Positions 17,407 to 24,528 of a DNA stretch of 64,000 nucleotides are shown in pieces. Below the pieces are notes generated by a model. The model was given only the letters and a program-made list of their open reading frames with translations, ran no database searches and had not been told where the DNA came from. A program made the translations under genes and the position numbers. The DNA is from Plantactinospora soyae (GTDB taxonomy: Bacteria > Actinomycetota > Actinomycetes > Mycobacteriales > Micromonosporaceae). Location: assembly GCF_014874095.1 (NCBI RefSeq), contig NZ_JADBEB010000001.1, positions 4,712,001-4,776,000 on the forward strand, given 5' to 3'. Position 1 is the stretch's first letter; each line of letters starts with the position of its first letter.

Positions 17407-17904
17407 TCAGTGGGTCCAGCCGGCGGCGTGCAGGGAGTTGTGGAACCATCCGCCCTGCGTCATGAGCCTCATGCCGCCCCCCAGCGGCTCGCCACCCGGG
17501 AACTGCGCGGCGTCCTGCGCCAGAGTGCCGCCGCCGATCTGCGGCAGGGCCTCCAACGCCGCCTCCACCGACAGGCCGGAGTCCGCGACCACGTCGGGGT
17601 TGCGCCGGATGTAGTCCCGGACGTGCTGGATCACAGCCTGCAACCGGGCCTGGACCAGTTCGGGGTCCGGGTCGTCGAGGGTGGCAACCAGCCCCTCCAG
17701 TTCCCAGCCGTCGCTGAGCACCGGCGCGAGCCGGCGACCCGCGAGGTCGAAGAACTCCAGGGCGCCCTGGGACTTGGCGCCGATGTCCTTCTCGCTCAGC
17801 ATTTCCGCCACGCTGCCGTAGGCGTGGGCGAAACTGTTGTCGCTGGCGATGACGATCGGCGCGATGTCCGTGGGACGGGCCGGGCGAGTCGGTTTTGCGG
17901 TCAT
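17407..17904 (-). CDS. Unknown 165-aa protein divergent from the LanKC-like gene
   Basis: I do not recognise this protein. It is soluble and has no cysteine. A Pro/Thr-rich start is followed by a helical middle (SVAEMLSEKDIGAKSQGALE, then PELVQARLQAVIQHVRDYIR). The C-terminal third is Gly-rich (PQIGGGTLAQDAAQFPGGEP) and ends in an aromatic/His cluster (GGWFHNSLHAAGWTH). It faces the lanthionine-synthetase-like gene across 368 bases, so they may be co-regulated. It could be a substrate, partner or unrelated protein; without Cys it could not carry lanthionine or labionin rings by itself. Confidence 0.6.
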   Translation of the reverse strand: MTAKPTRPARPTDIAPIVIASDNSFAHAYGSVAEMLSEKDIGAKSQGALEFFDLAGRRLAPVLSDGWELEGLVATLDDPDPELVQARLQAVIQHVRDYIRRNPDVVADSGLSVEAALEALPQIGGGTLAQDAAQFPGGEPLGGGMRLMTQGGWFHNSLHAAGWTH

Positions 17905-18272
17905 GACACTCCCCTCATATCCATATTCGACGGTTTCCAGCGCTGGTGGCGACGGCAGTCCTCCCGCAGCCTAGGCCCGGGAATCAACGCGGTGCGGGAC
18001 GATCCGTCGGCAACGCATCATGTTCCGTCCGACGTCCCGGGGGCCCGGGACCGGTGTCCCGGCAGGGTCGGGAAAAACCGGCCGCCGAACATATCGGACT
18101 GATTCCGGTGTATCGGGTGGACGGTGTCCGCCGAGGGATCCGGGCACCGCCCCGGCCGTGCTCGATATCGGACCGATACCGCCTCGATGGCGCCGCCCGG
18201 CAGGCTCGTCGACGGTGCCAGCCGCCACTCACCACGGCCGGCATCTCGACAACCAGGCAGATGGGGAGACGC
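17905..18272. other. 368-bp divergent gap before the LanKC-like gene
   Basis: I searched both strands here for a short lanthipeptide precursor (leader plus Ser/Thr/Cys core) and found none with a start, RBS and suitable tail. A small dyad TATCGG-A-CCGATA lies at 18166-18178, and a related string TATCGGACTGATT lies at about 18093; these may be sites for a shared regulator. Confidence 0.5.
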
Positions 18273-21200
18273 ATGACGACCGAGTCGTCGGCCATCGAGG
18301 GCCGTGGTTTCGGCCGGGCCGTACGGTTCGGCGGGCAGGTGTCCGGTGCGGACACCGGGCCCCGGTACGGGCTGCCCGAGCCGGCCGGGCTGGTTACCGA
18401 CCTGTTGGCCCGGATCGTTCTGGCGGGCTGGACCGTGCACCGGCGGGACGGGCGGGACGTGGTCACCCCGGCGACGCCGGTCGGCCGGGTACAGGGCTGG
18501 AAGCTGCACGTGTCGGCAACCGTACTCTCCGCACCGGAGGTGCTGGCGGCCTGCGCCCCGCTGCTCGTCGAGACCGGCACCGCCTTCGAGTACGTCGCCA
18601 CCGGACCGGAACTCGCCGCCCTCAACGGGCCGTGGGCGCCCCGCTCGGATGGCGGAAAGTTTCTCACCGCGTACCCGGCGACGGACGAGCTGTTCCGCGA
18701 ACTCGCGAAGCGGCTCGACGAGGCGACGGTGGGAATGGTCGGCCCGGCGATCCTCTCCGACCAGCCGTACCGGCCGGGCGGGGTGGTGCACTACCGCTAC
18801 GGCGCCTTCGCCGGTGTCGGCGTGTTCGACAACGACGGTGGGCACCGTCGCTGTGTCGTCAGTCCCCTCGGCAACCTGGTCGAGGACCGCTGCGAGGCGG
18901 CCTTCCGACCACCGCCGTGGGTGGAGATGCCCTTCGACTCGTCGCCGGAGTGGTGGGCACCGGCGGTGGCCGGGCCGGGCTCCCCGGCGAGCGGGACCGG
19001 GTCGAAGTGGTCGGTCGCGTCGATGCAGTCGATGCGTACGGCGCCCACCGGTCCGATCGACCCTGCCAGGTCGACGGCGGTGCCCGGAGCAACGGGGGCA
19101 CCGGGGACAACGGGGGTGGCCGGGTCGACGGGGATGTCGGGGCCCGTCGACCCGGCCGGGCCGACCGGGGTGCTGATCGGCGGCCGGTACGCGGTGACCG
19201 TCGCGATCCGGCAGGCCAACAAGGGCGGCGTCTACCGGGCGCGGGATCTGCGTACCGGGACCGAGGTGCTGATCAAGGAGGCCCGGCCACACGTGGGTAC
19301 GGACGCCCGGGGGCGGGACGTCCGGGATCTGCTCGGGCACGAGGCGCGGGTGTTGCGGCACCTGGCACCGCTGCGCGTCGCGCCCCGACCGCTGCGCGAG
19401 TTCGTGCAGGGGGACCACCGGTTCCTGGTCGAGGAACTGCTGCCGGGACAGCCGCTGCGACTCGGGGTGCGGGATTTCCCCGAGGCGGGGCCGGACGGGC
19501 TGGACGGCGCGGTCCTGCTCGGGGTGCTGGGCCGGCTGGCCCGGCTCGTCCGGACGGTGCACTCCGTCGGCGTGGTGCTCCGGAACCTCACTCCCGACAC
19601 CGTGCTGCTGCTGCCGGACGGGGAACTCCGGCTGGTCGACCTGGAGCTGGCGGCACTGCGTACCGGGGGACCGGACGACTGGGCCCGCCTCGACCTCGAC
19701 GGTGTCGACATCCCCGGCTTCATCGCGCCGGAACAGTTGCGGGGGGCAGCGCCGGACGGCGCGGCGGACCGGTTCAGTCTGGGCATGCTGGCGTTGCACC
19801 TGGTCGGCCGGACCACCTCGATCCGGTCGGCCGGCCGCTCGCCGCTGCGGTCGCTCCAGGAGCGGGTCGGCGCGCTGGTCGAGCCGTCCCTCGGCGGACG
19901 CCCGGTACCGCCGGTGCTGCGCCGGATCATCACCGGCCTGCTTCGCGAGGAGCCGGGCGACCGGCTCGGATTGGACGAGGTCGTCGCGCTCTGCGAGGCG
20001 GCGTCGGCGGACCCGCAGCGGTGTCGCGTCCCCGACGGTGTCGGGGCCGACGCGGAGTTGCCGACCCTGCCGGTCGGGAACTGGCGGGACCTGGTCGGCG
20101 GACTGATCGCCCGGCTCGCCACCGACCACGACCGGGACCGCGGCGTCGGGGCGGGCGGGCACCGGCCGGTGGGCGGTTCCGGTCGAGGTGTCGAGCCGTG
20201 CACGGTGCGACACGGCATGGCCGGGCCGGTCGCGGTGCTGACCCGGCTGGTCGCCGGCGGATCGTCGACCGTCGACGCCGGTCCGATCGACCGGATCCCG
20301 GAGCCGGGCCGGCTGGCCGAACCCGGAACGGTGCTGCGCGCCGGCCGGGTGCTCGACGCCCTGCTGGACCGGCTCGTGCACCATCTGGACCGGGAGCCGC
20401 ACCGGCTCCCCGGGCTGTACGCGGGCTCCGCCGGAACCGCCTGGGCACTCTGCGACGCTGGCCGGCTGCTCGGCCGGCCGTACCTGGTGGACCGGGCGGT
20501 CGAGCTGGCGCTGCGGCTACCGGTGGTGTGGCCCGATCCGGGGCTGAGCCACGGTGTCGCCGGTCTCGGCACCTGCCTGCTGCACCTGTGGCAGCACACC
20601 TACCTGCCGACGCTGCGGGACCGGATCACGGCGGCGGCCGGGCACCTGCTCGACACGGTCGACCGTACCGGGGCGATGCTCTGGACCGTCGATCCGTCGT
20701 TCGACTCCGCGTTCGCCGGGCACCGCTCGTACGGCCTCGCGCACGGCACCGCCGGCATCGGGGCGTTCCTGCTCTCGGCGGGGCACCTGCTCGGGCGCCG
20801 GGATCTGACCGCCGCCGCCGTCCGGTGCGCCGACACGCTCCTCGACGCCGCCCGGTACGTCGGCGACGCCGCGCTGTGGCCGGGTACGCCGACGACCTCG
20901 GGTACCCGGGCGCACTGGTACGACGGTTCCGCCGGAGTCGGCTCCTTCCTGTGTCGGCTGTACGTCCGGACCGGTGAGGCGCGCTACCTGACCGCCTCGG
21001 TGGCGGCGGCCCGGGCGGTGATGCGGGCCCGGTGGACCGCCGGCACGACGTACTGGCACGGGCTGCCGGGTGACGGGGACTTCCTGCTCGACCTCGCCCG
21101 CGCCACGGGTGACGGGCGGTACGCCCGCTGGGCCGAGGCCCTCGCGGTACGACTCTGGGCGATCCGGGTCTACCGCGACGGCCTCGCGCTGCTGCCCGAC

Positions 21201-21506
21201 GAGTCGGGCCGCCCGATCGACAGTGGATTCGGCACCGGCCTGGCCGGGCAGTTGGCGTTCCTGCTCCGGCTGCGGGACGGCGGCCCCCGCCTCTTCCATC
21301 CCGATCCGGACGTCACGCCGCGGCGCGGCGCGGCGCGTGGCCCGGCAGGCGGTACCGACCTGCCCCGGCCCCGGTCGGCCCGCGGAGCCGGACCGGGCGC
21401 CGCAGTCACGGCACCCGGAGCCGGAGTGCAGCGGGGCGCACTGCCGGGAACCGCGCTCGCCCACCGCACCGCGGCGTGTCCGGGCGGGCCTGCCTGTCGC
21501 TGCTGA
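18273..21506 (+). CDS. Class III lanthionine synthetase-like protein (LanKC) with altered kinase loop
   Basis: A 1077-residue protein from ATG 18273 (GGGGAG upstream). The N-terminal lyase-type domain is at about 1-225 (WTVHRRDGRD, GWKLHVSAT, YRYGAF). A Gly/Pro/Thr collagen-like linker (about 235-300) leads to a kinase domain at 304-560: IRQANKGGVYRA, Lys335 in VLIKEARPH, Asp456 in LVDLE. The catalytic loop, expected as H-x-D-L-x-P-x-N, reads LRNLTPDT, so Asp is Asn438 and Asn is Thr443. The LanC-like domain (about 690-1005) keeps GLSHG and GLAHG but has WYDG and WHG where zinc-binding Cys would be, as in class III rather than class IV. No precursor, transporter or protease gene is nearby. 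Confidence 0.8.
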   Translation: MTTESSAIEGRGFGRAVRFGGQVSGADTGPRYGLPEPAGLVTDLLARIVLAGWTVHRRDGRDVVTPATPVGRVQGWKLHVSATVLSAPEVLAACAPLLVETGTAFEYVATGPELAALNGPWAPRSDGGKFLTAYPATDELFRELAKRLDEATVGMVGPAILSDQPYRPGGVVHYRYGAFAGVGVFDNDGGHRRCVVSPLGNLVEDRCEAAFRPPPWVEMPFDSSPEWWAPAVAGPGSPASGTGSKWSVASMQSMRTAPTGPIDPARSTAVPGATGAPGTTGVAGSTGMSGPVDPAGPTGVLIGGRYAVTVAIRQANKGGVYRARDLRTGTEVLIKEARPHVGTDARGRDVRDLLGHEARVLRHLAPLRVAPRPLREFVQGDHRFLVEELLPGQPLRLGVRDFPEAGPDGLDGAVLLGVLGRLARLVRTVHSVGVVLRNLTPDTVLLLPDGELRLVDLELAALRTGGPDDWARLDLDGVDIPGFIAPEQLRGAAPDGAADRFSLGMLALHLVGRTTSIRSAGRSPLRSLQERVGALVEPSLGGRPVPPVLRRIITGLLREEPGDRLGLDEVVALCEAASADPQRCRVPDGVGADAELPTLPVGNWRDLVGGLIARLATDHDRDRGVGAGGHRPVGGSGRGVEPCTVRHGMAGPVAVLTRLVAGGSSTVDAGPIDRIPEPGRLAEPGTVLRAGRVLDALLDRLVHHLDREPHRLPGLYAGSAGTAWALCDAGRLLGRPYLVDRAVELALRLPVVWPDPGLSHGVAGLGTCLLHLWQHTYLPTLRDRITAAAGHLLDTVDRTGAMLWTVDPSFDSAFAGHRSYGLAHGTAGIGAFLLSAGHLLGRRDLTAAAVRCADTLLDAARYVGDAALWPGTPTTSGTRAHWYDGSAGVGSFLCRLYVRTGEARYLTASVAAARAVMRARWTAGTTYWHGLPGDGDFLLDLARATGDGRYARWAEALAVRLWAIRVYRDGLALLPDESGRPIDSGFGTGLAGQLAFLLRLRDGGPRLFHPDPDVTPRRGAARGPAGGTDLPRPRSARGAGPGAAVTAPGAGVQRGALPGTALAHRTAACPGGPACRC

Positions 21507-21582
21507 CCGGGTTCCGGCCTACCCGCTCCCGGCCCCCCTGTTGCGCTGGGGCCCGGCCGCTCGTCACGGACCGGGTCACCGC

Positions 21583-22545
21583 TCAGGGGTTCGGCGGCGG
21601 GAACAGCGGCACCATGCCGTCGAGCAGGCGTTGCAGACCGAACTCGAAGAGGCTGTCCAGGTTCAGGTCGACGTCGGGTCGGGTCGCGCTGCTGGCGATC
21701 AGGGGGAACTCGCCGGCGCTGAACATCGCGGTGACGGCCGCACCCCGGGTACGCATCCACTCGTCGTCGGTGATGCCGGTGTCCTGTTCGGCCTCGGCCT
21801 CGCGTTCCAGGTTCACCGCCGTGCCCCGTACGTAGTTGGCGGTCGTGGCGGCGATGTGGATCACGGTGTCGAGGTCGAGGCCACGACCGCTGACGGCACG
21901 CATCGCCCACTCGGTGTGCGCCATCGCGTTCGGGGCCAGCAGCGGGCGGGTGAGCGAGACGACCTGGGACAGCCACGGGTGCCGCCGGTAGATCGACCAT
22001 TGCAGCCGGCAGAGGTACTCGAGTTGGGCCCGCCATCCCGACGGAGCCGGGTCGGGCAGGTCGTCCTCGCCGAACGCGGTGTCGGCCATCAGCACCACCA
22101 GGTGGTCCTTGCCCCGGACGTGCCGGTACAGCGACATCGTGGCGACCCGGAGTTCCGTCGCCAGCCGCCGCATGGTCGTCGCCGGCAGCCCCTCGACGTC
22201 GGCGATCTCGATGGCCGCCCGCACGATGTGTCGCTGGGTCAGCTCGGGCTCGGCCCGCCCGGCCGTACGCGGGGGCGTACGCGGCGACGCCGTCCCGGCC
22301 GGACCCGGACGCGTTCCCCGCTCCCGGTCGCCGACCACCACCGTGCCCCGGCCGGGCTCGGCCCGGACCAGCCCCTCCTGGCGCAGCACGGTCAGCACCT
22401 TGCTGGCGGTCGCCATCGCGACGCCCCACTGCCGCATGATCTGACGGGTCGACGGGACCTGGTCGCCCGCGCCGAGTTCGCCGGTGTCGATCCGTTGCCG
22501 GATCTCGGCGACGATCCGCAGGTACGGCGGGTCGGGGTGGGTCAC
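21583..22545 (-). CDS. GntR-TetR fusion transcriptional regulator
   Basis: The GTG at 22545 is preceded by GGAGG at ideal spacing; 320 residues follow. A GntR winged helix is at about 5-70 (PYLRIVAEIRQRIDTGELGA, then VPSTRQIMRQWGVAMATASK). A TetR-type unit follows with its own HTH (TQRHIVRAAIEIADVEGLPA, LATELRVATMSLYRHVRGKD) and a TetR C-terminal ligand domain. This two-headed arrangement is a known actinobacterial architecture. Two GCACTAG-containing sites lie upstream, between it and the esterase gene. It is convergent with the LanKC-like gene. Confidence 0.85.
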   Translation of the reverse strand: MTHPDPPYLRIVAEIRQRIDTGELGAGDQVPSTRQIMRQWGVAMATASKVLTVLRQEGLVRAEPGRGTVVVGDRERGTRPGPAGTASPRTPPRTAGRAEPELTQRHIVRAAIEIADVEGLPATTMRRLATELRVATMSLYRHVRGKDHLVVLMADTAFGEDDLPDPAPSGWRAQLEYLCRLQWSIYRRHPWLSQVVSLTRPLLAPNAMAHTEWAMRAVSGRGLDLDTVIHIAATTANYVRGTAVNLEREAEAEQDTGITDDEWMRTRGAAVTAMFSAGEFPLIASSATRPDVDLNLDSLFEFGLQRLLDGMVPLFPPPNP

Positions 22546-22607
22546 GGACACCTCCGGGGCGCAGTTGGCCGGATTCGAGCTGGGAACCAGGCGCAGCGGA
22601 CGCTGTC

Positions 22608-22705
22608 GCACTAGAGCACCAGCGGACCGAGGATAGCCGGTGGCCGAACGGTTCCAGCCGTACCCGCAGGTCGGTCGGCGGTCGCGAAATCCAGTGCACT
22701 AGTGC
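22608..22705. promoter_or_regulatory. GCACTAG operator sites between the fusion regulator and esterase
   Basis: GCACTAG occurs at 22608-22614 (within GCACTAGAGCAC) and as the perfect palindrome GCACT-AGTGC at 22696-22705. Both lie in the divergent gap (22546-22827). They are probably bound by the GntR-TetR protein to control itself and perhaps the esterase. Confidence 0.5.
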
Positions 22706-22827
22706 CATCGCGCCCGCCGATTGACGGGAAAAGCGCACCAGGTCAACCATGGCGGCACGGAAGTGTACGACGTACGGGATCAGCTGCGTACTGCGTACAT
22801 CTGCCAGCCGGACCTTGGAGGAAACCA

Positions 22828-24528
22828 GTGCGAGAGACCATCCGGGCGACAGTTGCCCGCCCAGCCGCCCCGAACGACCGCCGTACCCGTTCGTGGCGCC
22901 GTACCCTCGCCGGCACGGTCGCGGTGGTCGCGGCGGTCGGTGCGGGCACCGTGCTGCTGACCGGTGCCGGCGCCGATCCGGTCGACGCGGCCGAAACCCG
23001 GTCCGGCCCGGCGGTGGTCCGGACGGATCGCGGAACGGTCCGGGGGACCGTCGCCGGCGACCACCGGTCGTTCCAGGGCATCCCCTACGCGGCGCCGCCG
23101 GTCGGCGAGCTGCGCTGGCAGCCGCCCCGGCCGGCCGCGCGGTGGACGGGCATCCGCGACGCGGGCCGCCCGGGACCGGCCTGTGCCCAGTTGCGGGGGC
23201 TGCCGATGGACCAACCGAGCGAGTCGGAGGACTGCCTGTACCTCAACGTGACCACCCCGGCGGCGCGACCGGGCCGGCAGCTGCCGGTGATGGTGTGGCT
23301 GCACGGTGGACACTTCCTGTTCGGTCAGGGCGACGTCTACGGTGGCCGGTCGCTGGCCACCCGGGGCGACGTCGTCGTCGTCACGGTGAACTACCGGCTC
23401 GGTCCGCTCGGGTTCCTGGCCCACCCGGCACTGGACGCCGGTCCCGGCCGGCCGACGTCGGGCAACGTCGGCCTGGAGGACCAGCAGGCGGCGCTGCGCT
23501 GGGTCCGGGACAACGCGGCGGCCTTCGGGGGCGACTCCGGCAACGTCACGCTGTTCGGCCAGTCGGGCGGGGCCACCAGCGTCTGCACGCACCTGGCGGC
23601 TCCGGCGTCCGGCGGACTGTTCCACCGGGCGATCATCCAGAGCAACTCCTGCGCTACGCCCTTGCAGACCCGGCAGGCCGCCGAGGCCCAGGCGACGGCG
23701 CTGGTCGAGAAACTGGGGTGCGTCACCCATCCGCGCGGGACCGCCGGCTGCCTCCGGGAGAAGTCGGCCGCCGACCTGGTCGCGGCAGCCGGTTTCCCCG
23801 GCCCCGAGCATGATCCCGGCCCGTCCGCCGGCGGAACGGTGCTGCCGGTCGACCCGGCGCGGGCGCTGGCCACCGGCGGATTCCACCGGGTCCCGGTGCT
23901 GACCGGGACCACCCACGACGAGTACCGGGGCCAGGTGTGGGGGATGGAGCGCTCCGGGATGAACTGCCCCGACGGGCCGGAGACCGGCCGCTGCGAGCTC
24001 ACCGACGAGCAGTACCCGCACCTGGTCGACGCGTTCTTCGGCGATCGGGCGGCCCAGGTGAACGCGCGCTACCCGCGCGACGACTACGACAGCGCCAGCG
24101 AGGCACTGGCCGCGATCATGACCGACCACGAGTACGTCCGTCCGGCGCTCGACGCCGACGCCCAGTTCGCGCGGTACGTGCCGACCTACGCGTACGAGTT
24201 CGCCGACGACCGGGCCCCGTGGTTCCGTACCGAACCGGTGCTGAGCTTCCCGCCCGGCGCGTACCACCTCGCCGACCTGCCCTACCTGTTCGACGTCGGG
24301 TACGCCGAGCCGCTCCGCGCGCAGCAGCGGCAACTCGCCGACCAGATGATCGGGTACTGGACCCGCTTCGCCCGTACCGGAGACCCGAACGGTGCCGGCA
24401 GCCCCGACTGGGCGCGGTTCCGGCTCGACTCCCGGTACGTCCAGTCACTCGCCCCCGGGCCGGACGGGATCCGGCGGACCGACCTGGCCCGCGACCACCG
24501 CTACGACTTCTGGCGTGCGATGGACTGA
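22828..24528 (+). CDS. Secreted type-B carboxylesterase
   Basis: The GTG at 22828 (GGAGG upstream) gives 566 residues. Arg-rich N-terminus, hydrophobic core (TLAGTVAVVAAVGAGTVLLT) and VDAAETRS cleavage site form a signal peptide. Family landmarks: FQGIPYAAPPVGELRWQPP, EDCLYLNV, oxyanion loop LHGGHF, nucleophile elbow FGQSGGATS (Ser246, GQSGG in place of the common GESAG), and the catalytic His region AYHLADLPYLFD. Several Cys pairs suggest disulfides. It hydrolyses carboxylic esters outside the cell. It is probably controlled by the divergent fusion regulator. Confidence 0.87.
   Translation: MRETIRATVARPAAPNDRRTRSWRRTLAGTVAVVAAVGAGTVLLTGAGADPVDAAETRSGPAVVRTDRGTVRGTVAGDHRSFQGIPYAAPPVGELRWQPPRPAARWTGIRDAGRPGPACAQLRGLPMDQPSESEDCLYLNVTTPAARPGRQLPVMVWLHGGHFLFGQGDVYGGRSLATRGDVVVVTVNYRLGPLGFLAHPALDAGPGRPTSGNVGLEDQQAALRWVRDNAAAFGGDSGNVTLFGQSGGATSVCTHLAAPASGGLFHRAIIQSNSCATPLQTRQAAEAQATALVEKLGCVTHPRGTAGCLREKSAADLVAAAGFPGPEHDPGPSAGGTVLPVDPARALATGGFHRVPVLTGTTHDEYRGQVWGMERSGMNCPDGPETGRCELTDEQYPHLVDAFFGDRAAQVNARYPRDDYDSASEALAAIMTDHEYVRPALDADAQFARYVPTYAYEFADDRAPWFRTEPVLSFPPGAYHLADLPYLFDVGYAEPLRAQQRQLADQMIGYWTRFARTGDPNGAGSPDWARFRLDSRYVQSLAPGPDGIRRTDLARDHRYDFWRAMD

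Noticed and set aside
17905-18272. Class III lanthipeptide precursor gene
   Set aside because: Searched both strands for a short leader plus Ser/Thr/Cys-rich core with start and RBS; nothing convincing was seen.
18018-20402. 794-codon minus-strand frame opposite the LanKC-like gene
   Set aside because: Gln/Arg/Pro-rich, no domains, no RBS; a shadow of the LanKC-like gene.
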